39,964 nt of DNA, taken from the NCBI GenBank assembly GCA_014804355.1, contig JAAUZY010000099.1:1-39964 (forward strand), read 5' to 3'. The notes beneath the pieces are model-generated. The model saw only the letters and a program-made list of their open reading frames with translations, searched no databases and was not told the origin of the DNA. A program made the position numbers and the translations under genes. Shown here piece after piece: positions 1-7,195 of this stretch. Origin of the DNA: Lachnospiraceae bacterium. GTDB lineage: Bacteria > Bacillota > Clostridia > Lachnospirales > Lachnospiraceae. Every line of letters starts with the position of its first letter. Positions within the stretch are counted from its first letter, which is position 1.

Positions 1-209
1 CAACGATTAATAAGTTCTTTGAGAATAATCTGAATGTGTCCGAGACTTCCAGACAGCTCTTTGTACATCGTAATACATTGGTGTATCGTATTGAGAAACT
101 GGAGGCAAGTACCGGATTGGATATCAGGACGTTCGAGGATGCCCTGACCTTCAAGATCGCGCTGATGGTTGTTAATTATATGAAATATCTGGATTCTTTA
201 GATTATTGA
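1..209 (+). CDS. PucR/CdaR-type transcriptional regulator, C-terminal fragment
   Basis: The gene enters from the left edge in frame 3 and only its last 68 residues are visible. They match the C-terminal helix-turn-helix of PucR/CdaR-type regulators: a segment like 'FFENNLNVSETSRQLFVHRN' followed by 'TLVYRIEKLEASTGLDIR' and a hydrophobic final helix. The family binds DNA through this domain and usually responds to a metabolite through an N-terminal sensor, which lies outside the window, so the target pathway cannot be named. A good intrinsic terminator follows 25 bases after the stop, so this is the end of its transcription unit. Confidence 0.85.
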   Translation, partial: TINKFFENNLNVSETSRQLFVHRNTLVYRIEKLEASTGLDIRTFEDALTFKIALMVVNYMKYLDSLDY

Positions 210-234
210 TGAGAGTCAGGGATATGCTCTTTCG

Positions 235-275
235 TGCCGGATAGCATCCGTTGGATGTTTATCCGGCATTTTTTT
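235..275 (+). terminator. Intrinsic terminator after the PucR-type gene
   Basis: The arms TGCCGGATA (235-243) and TATCCGGCA (260-268) are perfectly complementary, an inner GCATCC/GGATGT helix extends the stem, and a run of T follows from 269. Confidence 0.9.
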
Positions 276-386
276 CTTTATCGGTGCATATATTCCTAGT
301 GTACGGATATATTGATGCCCCGAAGCCAGACCGGCGGGTATCGATTGATTGGTGTGTCAGTATGGTATAAGAGAAAGGGAGAGGGT

Positions 387-1478
387 ATGTATCAGAAGGA
401 AATTATATATATAGGTCTGTATAAGGATGGAATCAGAATGGGGAGCGCCGGCTTTATAAAGGTGGAGAGTCGTGATAAGGACAGCAGATTATACCTGAAA
501 ATCCAGAATATTCCCCATAATATAAACGGCAGATTTCCGATCCGCGTCTATAGCGGAAGCGGTTGGAAGGAATTAAACGGCATTACGATTCAGGACGGCG
601 GCGGCATCTGGAAAGATGATCTTGCGGATCAGACGGACCATACGATGATTCAGGTTATGCTGCCCGGCGGATATTTACTGGAAGGAAAGAGTAGATTTGC
701 AGCAGAGGCGCGAGAGCATATAGAGGTGCAGGGGGAATCAATAATACAAAAAGAGACAGTGCCGCAACAAAGAGAGGTTGTCCACAGTGACATGAAATCG
801 GAAAATAAAGCGGTTACACATAAAGACATAGAACCGGAAAATAAAGCGGTTATCCGTAGAGATATGGAACCGGAAAATAAAGCGGTTGCTCGTAGAGACA
901 TGGAACCGGAAAATAAAGCGGTTACCCATAGAGATATGAACCCAGAAAATAAAGCAATTACCCGTAGAGATATGAAATCCGAAAATGAATTCGCCCCGCA
1001 GAAAGGTATGGAAGAGCCGATCAGGGCGGAACAGCCGCGATACGCCAACACACCGACTAAGGTTATCGTTACGGAAGAACTGCCTCGCCGTACAGTGAAA
1101 GAAGACGAACCCGAACAGGAGAACATACCGGTATACCCTGTAAAAGAGGACAAGTGGGAGCAGATTTTGGACACTTATGAGAATATACATCCCTACGGCG
1201 ACGAGCGGGTCTATGTAAAGATCGAACCCAAGGATTTCGTGATTTTGCAATCGAAATATCAGCATTTGGTCAATAACAGTTTCCTGCTACATGGATTCTA
1301 TAATTACCGTTACATAATTCTGGGGAAGGAGCAGGATTATTATCTAGGGGTTCCGGGTGTGTTCTATGAGCGTGAGAAGATGGTTGCGCTTATGTTCGGA
1401 TTTGAAGCATTTGAATGTCCGGGAGGTAATGTGAGAGCGGGAGAATTCGGGTATTATCTCAGAAAAGTGGAATTATGA
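387..1478 (+). CDS. DUF6128-like protein with a 12-residue tandem repeat linker
   Basis: A 363-residue protein of unknown function. I place the start at 387 because a GGGAGAGGG ribosome binding site precedes it and the conserved 'YQKEIIYIGLYKDGIRMG' begins there; an in-frame ATG at 312 has no such site. Two globular ends are visible. The N-terminal ~100 residues look like a compact beta domain, and the C-terminal ~95 residues (from 'HPYGDERVYVKIEPKDFV') resemble the DUF6128 domain I know from Lachnospiraceae, recalled from memory and not searched. Between them lies a charged linker holding six 12-residue repeats. There is no signal peptide or membrane segment, so it is probably cytoplasmic. 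It stands alone between a terminator and the convergent SRP RNA. Confidence 0.75.
   Translation: MYQKEIIYIGLYKDGIRMGSAGFIKVESRDKDSRLYLKIQNIPHNINGRFPIRVYSGSGWKELNGITIQDGGGIWKDDLADQTDHTMIQVMLPGGYLLEGKSRFAAEAREHIEVQGESIIQKETVPQQREVVHSDMKSENKAVTHKDIEPENKAVIRRDMEPENKAVARRDMEPENKAVTHRDMNPENKAITRRDMKSENEFAPQKGMEEPIRAEQPRYANTPTKVIVTEELPRRTVKEDEPEQENIPVYPVKEDKWEQILDTYENIHPYGDERVYVKIEPKDFVILQSKYQHLVNNSFLLHGFYNYRYIILGKEQDYYLGVPGVFYEREKMVALMFGFEAFECPGGNVRAGEFGYYLRKVEL
783..998 (+). repeat. Six 36-bp tandem repeats inside the DUF6128-like gene
   Basis: Six in-frame units of 12 residues with the pattern [H/R]-[K/R/S]-D-[M/I]-[E/K/N]-[P/S]-E-N-K-A-[V/I]-x. Inner units are nearly identical at the DNA level and the outer ones have diverged (the last reads ENEFAP). 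This suggests recent expansion by slippage. The units are read through in frame, so they are a flexible charged linker and not a spacer array. Confidence 0.9.
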
Positions 1479-1540
1479 GAAATAGCTTGCGTTTTACCGG
1501 ACTATGAAGTTGGCTTAATAGTGAGCCATACGCAATTTAA

Positions 1541-1806
1541 AACCGTGCGCTTTATGTCGAACTTAACCCATGTACGTTACCTTTACAGTTAACTCCGCCA
1601 GGCACCCTCACGGCACATGAGAGCTTCCACTTAGTGCTGCTGTGTTCCCACCCTGACACGGTTCATGGATTCCCATTGCGTAAGACCCAAACTTCAACGC
1701 CACTTATAAAGGGCAGCTACACAAGCGTACGCCCTCGATAAAACATCACCCCCACTAGAGCGGATTGTGGGTACAGGGCACCGCTAACGCCCCGGCTGCA
1801 CGGTTT
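1541..1806 (-). ncRNA. ffs: Signal recognition particle RNA, large bacterial type (scRNA)
   Basis: On the minus strand this matches the Bacillus-type ~270-nt SRP RNA throughout. The Alu-domain start reads GCGTTAGCGGTGCCCTGTACC, split here as GCGTTAGCGG and TGCCCTGTACC, followed by the AATCCGCTCTAG segment. The S domain carries CATGAACCGTGTCAGG, then GGGAACACAGCAGCACTAAG, then CTCTCATGTGCCG. The 3' end GCGCACGGT pairs with the 5' ACCGTGC. The RNA scaffolds Ffh and drives co-translational membrane targeting. Ends are set by the pairing of the 5' and 3' termini and are good to a few bases. In many Firmicutes this gene sits between tadA and dnaX; here it is about 31 kb away from them. Confidence 0.95.
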
Positions 1807-1810
1807 TATT

Positions 1811-1839
1811 AGTATACTGTTTTTTTATACATTTGTCAA
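1811..1839 (-). promoter_or_regulatory. Sigma-A type promoter of the SRP RNA
   Basis: On the minus strand, TTGACA (1834-1839) and TATACT (1811-1816) are separated by exactly 17 bases. The -10 box ends 4 to 5 bases before the predicted 5' end of the SRP RNA. The -35 box lies just past the stop codon of the upstream response regulator gene, so the RNA has its own strong promoter. Confidence 0.9.
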
Positions 1840-1845
1840 CGGTCG

Positions 1846-2556
1846 TTACAGATTCTCATTGTCGATCATGCGGTATCCGATGCCGATCTCTGTAAAAATA
1901 TACTGCGGATCAGCGGGGTTTTGTTCTAATTTGCGGCGAATGTTGGCCATATTTACACGCAGAATCCGGTTGTTGCTGTCCGCGTATGGTCCCCATACAT
2001 GAGTGATCAGTGTATCGTAGGTGATCACTTTGCCGGCATTGCGGGCGAGGAAGGTCAGGATCTTATACTCGATCTGGGTAAAATGGATAATGTCGCCGGC
2101 TACGGTTATCGTGTGCTTATCATAGTCAATGACCAGATCTTTCGCCGTGTATCTGCTCTGCCCGGAGACAGGGACGCCGTTGTTTAAGGAAGAACGGCGC
2201 AGCGCAGTGCGTATTCTTGCCATCAGCTCGGATGTGCCGAAAGGTTTGGTAATATAATCGTCAGCACCCGCATCCAGAGCTTCTACCTTCTCTTCTTCCT
2301 GCGTTCTGGCGGAGATAACGATGATGGGAATATTGCTCCATTCTCTGACATTGCGTATCACGTCGATGCCGTCCATATCGGGAAGACCCAGATCTAACAG
2401 GATCAAGTCGGGGCAGCCCGAAGCCGCCAGAGACAGACCGTTTGCGGCATTTTCCGCAAAGCTTACTTTATAGTTCTGTGTCCGCAGTGTGGTTGCAATA
2501 AAATTACATATATTTTTCTCATCTTCGATCAACAAGATTTCATGTCTGAGATTCAT
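1846..2556 (-). CDS. kdpE: KdpE-like OmpR-family response regulator
   Basis: A 236-residue two-domain regulator. The receiver has the acidic pocket (E11, D12), the phospho-acceptor D55 in 'LILLDLGLPDMDG', the switch Ser/Thr region 'IIVISA' and the Lys of 'DYITKPF'. It is followed by a winged-helix OmpR/PhoB DNA-binding domain that ends with 'ILRVNMANIRRKLEQNP' and 'IFTEIGIGYRM', typical of KdpE. It lies 32 bases after the kinase gene in the same direction, as one operon. Known KdpE proteins activate the kdpFABC potassium pump, but no kdp structural gene is visible here, so the target is inferred from similarity only. Downstream lies the SRP RNA promoter. Confidence 0.88.
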   Translation of the reverse strand: MNLRHEILLIEDEKNICNFIATTLRTQNYKVSFAENAANGLSLAASGCPDLILLDLGLPDMDGIDVIRNVREWSNIPIIVISARTQEEEKVEALDAGADDYITKPFGTSELMARIRTALRRSSLNNGVPVSGQSRYTAKDLVIDYDKHTITVAGDIIHFTQIEYKILTFLARNAGKVITYDTLITHVWGPYADSNNRILRVNMANIRRKLEQNPADPQYIFTEIGIGYRMIDNENL

Positions 2557-2588
2557 AAAAAGTCCTCCGCTTTGACGGCTCCGGTTTG

Positions 2589-3662
2589 TTACTCTCCTTT
2601 CGGAAGCGTAAAATAGAATTCTGCACCCTGTTCATGATTTCCGGCATTAATGGTACCGTTGTGAGCCGTGATAATCGTCTTACAGATGGACAGGCCGATT
2701 CCCATTCCCTTTTTGGAGTCCGATTCACTGTTTCCGATATAAGAATTACCGTCAAAAATATTGTTTAATCGCTCCGGATCAATGCCGATCCCGAAATCTT
2801 TCACATGAAATGTCACATTATGCTCATCATCATCCACGTAACACAGGATCGGCTTGCGGCTCTGTGAATGGACGATCGCATTTTCCAGCAGATTGATCAG
2901 TACCTGCTCGATTAATATAGCATCCATCGGCAGGATGAGAAGATCCTCGGGCACCGAGACATTGACGGAAGCCTCCGGAATTCTTTTCTTCAAACGATTG
3001 ATGGCGGCGGAGACGATTTCCTCAACCGATTCATCGGTTTTCTTGACTGCGGAAGACTGGTCATGAATACGGGTCACGGACAGGAGATTTTCCACCATAT
3101 TGAGAAGCCAGTCGGCATCCTCCCGAATATGCGTCACAATAGCTGTCTTCTCAGATTCATCCAGCAGTTCGTTGCTGTCCAGATAAGAGGAACTGGCGCC
3201 GATAATGCCGGTCAGCGGTGTTCGCAGGTCGTGGGATACGGCGCGCAGCAGATTGGCACGCATCTTTTCCTTCTCCGTCTCCGAGAGCAGCTTGTCCTTC
3301 TCGGCGATCATACGGGCCTGCTGTTTCATATTAGTGGTCATGGTACAGGTGAGCAGCGTTACACCGAGCATTTCTAAGAAAGTGATCGGATAGCCGGAGA
3401 GTGTAAAATTCAGTTCGAAATAAGGGTAAGTGAACAGAAAATTTACACAGACCACGGCGATCACAGAGGAAACCAATCCCGGCAGATATCCGTCCGTATA
3501 GCGCACAATAACAATCAGCGCGAGAATATAGATCGGCGCGATATTGCCGGAGTTCTCCGGTACATGATAGAAGAACAGGAATGCAAAAGCAGTTGCGACC
3601 GCCAGACCGGACAGAGTAATAATAATATTTTTAACAAGTGATTTTGTCTTTGTTTTGTTCAT
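2589..3662 (-). CDS. KdpD-like sensor histidine kinase lacking the KdpD/Usp input domain
   Basis: A 357-residue membrane kinase. It starts almost directly with the four-helix DUF4118 membrane domain of KdpD (residues ~10-110, 'IYILALIVIVRYTDGYLPGLVSSVIAVV'-like, quoted in part as PIYILALIVIVRYTDGYL). Then come a coiled linker, the dimerisation helix with phospho-acceptor H144 in 'AVSHDLRTPLTGIIG', and a HATPase domain with N-box 'LINLLENAIVHS', 'DFGIGI' and 'GMGIGLSICKTII'. Full KdpD (~900 residues) carries an N-terminal KdpD and Usp domain that sense potassium and c-di-AMP; these are absent here. The ATG at 3662 has a weak ribosome site, and an in-frame TTG slightly upstream is possible. Confidence 0.85.
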   Translation of the reverse strand: MNKTKTKSLVKNIIITLSGLAVATAFAFLFFYHVPENSGNIAPIYILALIVIVRYTDGYLPGLVSSVIAVVCVNFLFTYPYFELNFTLSGYPITFLEMLGVTLLTCTMTTNMKQQARMIAEKDKLLSETEKEKMRANLLRAVSHDLRTPLTGIIGASSSYLDSNELLDESEKTAIVTHIREDADWLLNMVENLLSVTRIHDQSSAVKKTDESVEEIVSAAINRLKKRIPEASVNVSVPEDLLILPMDAILIEQVLINLLENAIVHSQSRKPILCYVDDDEHNVTFHVKDFGIGIDPERLNNIFDGNSYIGNSESDSKKGMGIGLSICKTIITAHNGTINAGNHEQGAEFYFTLPKGE

Positions 3663-3702
3663 AATAGATACCAAGGCATGACTATGCAATCCTTTCCCGT
3701 TT

Positions 3703-3730
3703 ATTATACCTTTTTTGCAATAAAAGCAAA
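3703..3730 (-). promoter_or_regulatory. Possible promoter of the kdpDE-like operon
   Basis: On the minus strand a perfect TATAAT lies at 3703-3708, about 41 bases before the kinase start. A plausible but poor -35 (TTTTGC) lies 17 bases further upstream. The -10 is clear and the -35 is not. Confidence 0.45.
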
Positions 3731-3933
3731 ACAGAAAACACGGCATCGGCACTGTTTTAGCAAAATTTTAGCAGTAGAACAGCAAGAGGGCCTTGCAAGC
3801 CTTTCCGAAGAAAGCAGAAGTGGGGATATTTGAAAATTTTCCACCATTTTAAAATTCTGATATCTGTAAATGGAGGTGTATGAATGATAAGCTTAAATCA
3901 TTAAAATACATCTATAAACGGGAGGAAAAAGAG

Positions 3934-5328
3934 ATGAAGAAAAAAATTATTGCAACGCTGCTTACAGCGGCCATGATGGTATCAACGCTTGCAGGATGCG
4001 GCAATACCGACAGTAGCACATCGACCTCAAATGACGTACAGAGTACTACACAGGAAGAGGCGCCGGCTGCTGATGACACGGCGGATGATACAGCACCGGC
4101 TGCCGCTGAGGATACAGCGGCTTCAGGGGAAGCGGTAACGATCAAGTTGTTTTCCAACCTTCCTGATCGTAAGAACGGACAGGGACTTGTAGAGCAGATG
4201 ATCATCGATGAGTATATGGCAGCGAATTCAAATGTTACAATTGAAGTTGAGGCACTTGACGAAGAGGCATATAAGACGAAATTCAAGGCATATGCAATGG
4301 ACGGCATGCCGGATGTTGTAAGTATCTGGGGACAGCCTTCATTCCTCGATGAAGTGTTGGATGCGGGAGTGCTTGCAGAATTGAATGAGGCTGATTATGC
4401 AGATTACGGATTTATCGCAGGCTCCCTTGAAGGTTTCAAGAAAGACGGTAAATTGTACGGGCTTCCGAGAAATACAGATATTCAGATCATCTATTATAAC
4501 CAGAAGATGTTTGATGACAACGGCTGGGCAGTTCCCGCTACATACGATGAATTGATGTCGGTTTGCTCAGATATCAAGGCAGCAGGATACACACCGATCG
4601 CTATGGACGGCGGCGACGGATGGCCGATGGCATGTTTCCTTACGGATATTTTAGTGAAAGTTGCCGGAACAGATTATGCGGATATCGTTCGTAATGCTAT
4701 AGCTACAGGTGATTTCTCTGCACCGGAGCTGCAGGAAGCGACACAGATTCTGGTAGATTCTGCGGCAGCAGGTATGTTCCAGGTGGGATATGACTCTCAG
4801 GATTACGGAACGGCAATGAATCTGTTTACTAACGGTCAGGCTGCAATGTTCTGCATGGGAAGCTGGGAGTGCTCCATGGCATTAAACGAGGACATTCAGG
4901 AAGACATCAGAAACAACATTCGTGCATTTACCCTGCCTGTTGTTGACGGCGGTAAAGGCGGTGCAAATGATATCGCAGCATGGAACGGCGGCGGATATGC
5001 AGTATCTGCAAGCTCTGCAGTGAAAGATGAGGCAGTTAAATTCTTGAATTATATGTATCAGCCTGATAAGCTTTCCAAATATGGCTGGGAGAATGGTGTA
5101 GGTATGTCCGCGCAGGATCAGACGGCTTATCTGACCGGTAACGAGACTGATTTGCAGAAACAGGTTATGGATATTCTGAAAAATGCAACCAGCGTTTCGG
5201 GAACACCGATCAATGACTGTGGTCCGTCCGCATTCAAGACATCCATTGAAAGCGAGATTCAGGGTGTATCCAACGGTTCCACATCTGTAGAGGACTTCCT
5301 CGCAGCAATCGGTGCGGCATGTGAATAA
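3934..5328 (+). CDS. Sugar ABC transporter substrate-binding lipoprotein
   Basis: A 464-residue extracellular solute-binding protein (family 1, carbohydrate type). The start at 3934 follows GGGAGGAAAAAG; an in-frame ATG at 3880 is too close to its ribosome site. Residues 1-22 form a lipoprotein signal with lipobox L-A-G-C, then an Asp/Ala/Thr-rich linker to about residue 68. The mature part has 'VTIKLFSNLPDRKNGQGLVE', 'MPDVVSIWGQPSFLDEV', 'LYGLPRNTDIQIIYYNQKMF' and 'FTNGQAAMFCMGSW', all typical of this fold. It captures a sugar or oligosaccharide and delivers it to the two permeases downstream. The substrate cannot be read from sequence. Confidence 0.92.
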   Translation: MKKKIIATLLTAAMMVSTLAGCGNTDSSTSTSNDVQSTTQEEAPAADDTADDTAPAAAEDTAASGEAVTIKLFSNLPDRKNGQGLVEQMIIDEYMAANSNVTIEVEALDEEAYKTKFKAYAMDGMPDVVSIWGQPSFLDEVLDAGVLAELNEADYADYGFIAGSLEGFKKDGKLYGLPRNTDIQIIYYNQKMFDDNGWAVPATYDELMSVCSDIKAAGYTPIAMDGGDGWPMACFLTDILVKVAGTDYADIVRNAIATGDFSAPELQEATQILVDSAAAGMFQVGYDSQDYGTAMNLFTNGQAAMFCMGSWECSMALNEDIQEDIRNNIRAFTLPVVDGGKGGANDIAAWNGGGYAVSASSAVKDEAVKFLNYMYQPDKLSKYGWENGVGMSAQDQTAYLTGNETDLQKQVMDILKNATSVSGTPINDCGPSAFKTSIESEIQGVSNGSTSVEDFLAAIGAACE

Positions 5329-5355
5329 ATGCAGAATTAATTAAGTGATTAGTGG

Positions 5356-5400
5356 GAGGATGTTCCAAAAGAAATATACTTTTGCAACATCCTCTTTCTT
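5356..5400 (+). terminator. Intercistronic hairpin with T-rich tail, probable attenuator
   Basis: GAGGATGTT (5356-5364) pairs with AACATCCTC (5386-5394), an inner AAAAG/CTTTT helix follows, and TTTCTT trails the stem. It lies between the receptor and permease genes of one operon. Such partial terminators are known to give more receptor than permease mRNA. Confidence 0.8.
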
Positions 5401-5430
5401 AATTCATATCTGCGTGAAAGGAGATTTTAT

Positions 5431-6306
5431 ATGAAAAAACTGTATAGTAACAAGCTAGTTATTTTCAGTCTTGTTCTGCCGGGCGTGCTGGTTTTCCTGT
5501 TCGCGGTTCTGGCACCGATTTGTTTGAGCGTATACTATGGATTTACGGATTATACAGGCATGGGAGAAGCACATTTGATCGGGTGGGATAACTATGTGAA
5601 ACTGTTTCAGGATAGTGCGTTCGGCCGTTCCCTGAAAAATTCCCTGCTGTTAGCCATCGGATTCATCTGCATACAGCATCCGATCGCAATCGTTGTAGCC
5701 GCGGTGTTAGACAAACTGCAGGGCAGGGCGGAAGGAATTTTCAGGTGTATCTACTTTATACCCAACGTTATTTCCGTAGCGGTTATTGCCTATCTTTGGA
5801 AATTCATTTATAATCCGGATTTCGGACTTTTGAATAATGTGTTGTCGGCATTCGGATATCAGGGGAAGATAAACTGGCTGTCGCAGCAGAATGCGATCTG
5901 GTCAGTGCTTATCGTTTTGATCTGGCATGGATTTGGCTGGGGTATGCTGATTTATTATACGGGTATTAAAAATATTGACCCGGTATTATACGAGGCGGCC
6001 TCCATTGACGGTGCAAGCTGGTGGACGACATTCTTCAGAATTACGCTGCCGTTAATGAAGCCGGTGATCCAGATCAATGTTACCATGGCTATCATCTCTG
6101 CCTTAAAGCAGATGGAGACGGTATACCTGTTGACAAACGGCGGACCGAATAACAGTACGCAGTTTGCGGCTAACTATCTGTATCAACAGGCATTTAAGGC
6201 GTTTAAGTACGGATACGGCAACGCCATCGGTGTAGTATTTATCATAATCTGTATACTGGTGACAGTTGCACTTAACAATATCTTTCGGGATAAGCAGGAA
6301 GCGTAG
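5431..6306 (+). CDS. Sugar ABC transporter permease, MalF/UgpA type
   Basis: A 291-residue integral membrane protein with six predicted segments, the first at residues ~10-30 ('LVIFSLVLPGVLVFLFAVLA'). It carries the binding-protein-dependent transport signature 'YEAASIDGASWWTTFFRITLPLMKP', the EAA loop that docks on the ATPase, and ends with a helix before 'NNIFRDKQEA'. Ribosome site AAAGGAG precedes the ATG. It forms the channel with the next gene product. No ATPase gene occurs in the operon; in Firmicutes this class often shares a general MsmK-type ATPase encoded elsewhere, which is inference here. Confidence 0.92.
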   Translation: MKKLYSNKLVIFSLVLPGVLVFLFAVLAPICLSVYYGFTDYTGMGEAHLIGWDNYVKLFQDSAFGRSLKNSLLLAIGFICIQHPIAIVVAAVLDKLQGRAEGIFRCIYFIPNVISVAVIAYLWKFIYNPDFGLLNNVLSAFGYQGKINWLSQQNAIWSVLIVLIWHGFGWGMLIYYTGIKNIDPVLYEAASIDGASWWTTFFRITLPLMKPVIQINVTMAIISALKQMETVYLLTNGGPNNSTQFAANYLYQQAFKAFKYGYGNAIGVVFIIICILVTVALNNIFRDKQEA

Positions 6307-6317
6307 GGGGTGATCAC

Positions 6318-7154
6318 ATGAAAGAAAATAATATGAAAATCGGTAAAGTTATTTTGTGGATCGTGCTGATCATTGTAGCGATCATCCAGCTGTTCCCACT
6401 GATCTGGCTGGTGGATTTTTCGCTCGGAAGCAGTAATGAGATGTTTACAAACGGGCTGCTTATCATTCCGGAGAAGATACGATGGGATAACTATGTGAAA
6501 GCATTTGTGGATGGTAATTTCCTGCATTATTTAAGAAACAGTGTTCTGATCAATACGCTTGCGGTTATTTTCGTTGTAATCATATCTATCATGGCAGCTT
6601 TTGCCTGTCAGCGTATGAAATGGAAACTCAGCGGACTGGTAAGTACGTTGCTTGTTATGGGTATGATGATTCCGATCCATGCAACACTGCTTCCGAATTA
6701 CAAGATTTATTCTGCATTCCACCTGACAGATACCATTTGGGCATTGTTGATTCCTTATGTAGCCTTCTCATTGCCGCAGGGAATGTTCTTGATGACGGGT
6801 TTCATTCAGGCGGTTCCAAAGGAGCTTGAAGAGGCGGCAGTTATGGACGGATGCGGGATATACAGGATCGTATTTCAGATTGTTACGCCGCTTTTAAAAC
6901 CTTCGATCTCAACGGTGGCGATTATGACATTCTTAAATAACTGGAATGAATTTATGATGGCGAGCACTTACTTAAGTACACCCACATGGAAGACGCTGCC
7001 CTTCTCCGTACTGGAATTTACCGGAGAGTATTCCTCCAATTATGCAGTTCAGTTTGCGGTTATGGCATTGACGGCAGCGCCTGCGGTTATCGTATATGTG
7101 GTATTAAATAAGCACATTACGAAGGGTGTTGCAATGGGAGCCGTAAAAGGATAA
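6318..7154 (+). CDS. Sugar ABC transporter permease, MalG/UgpE type
   Basis: A 278-residue partner permease, 11 bases downstream of the first. It has an N-terminal membrane segment 'VILWIVLIIVAIIQLFPLIW', a typical long periplasmic-side segment 'PEKIRWDNYVKAFVDGNF', the EAA loop 'PKELEEAAVMDGCGIYRIVF', and the C-terminal motif 'KHITKGVAMGAVKG' that is highly characteristic of MalG-type carbohydrate permeases. GGGGGTGATCAC precedes the ATG. The ATG at 6318 is used because the next one (MKIG) lies inside the same leader. Function: the second half of the sugar channel. Confidence 0.92.
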   Translation: MKENNMKIGKVILWIVLIIVAIIQLFPLIWLVDFSLGSSNEMFTNGLLIIPEKIRWDNYVKAFVDGNFLHYLRNSVLINTLAVIFVVIISIMAAFACQRMKWKLSGLVSTLLVMGMMIPIHATLLPNYKIYSAFHLTDTIWALLIPYVAFSLPQGMFLMTGFIQAVPKELEEAAVMDGCGIYRIVFQIVTPLLKPSISTVAIMTFLNNWNEFMMASTYLSTPTWKTLPFSVLEFTGEYSSNYAVQFAVMALTAAPAVIVYVVLNKHITKGVAMGAVKG

Positions 7155-7195
7155 AATGAGAAAAATTTTATTTCTTTGAGGGCGCGGAGGATGCA

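Noticed and set aside
783-998. Regular 36-bp repeats resembling a CRISPR array
   Set aside because: There are no unique spacers, the units are directly adjacent, and they are read in frame within a protein.
650-1265. Two minus-strand open frames opposite the DUF6128-like gene
   Set aside because: Both are antisense readings of the 36-bp repeats with repetitive Ser/Leu or Phe/Ile text and no ribosome sites.
1479-1540. Terminator directly after the SRP RNA
   Set aside because: Only weak pairings (GGCT/AGCC, TTGCGT/ACGCAA with a large loop) and no T run on the minus strand.
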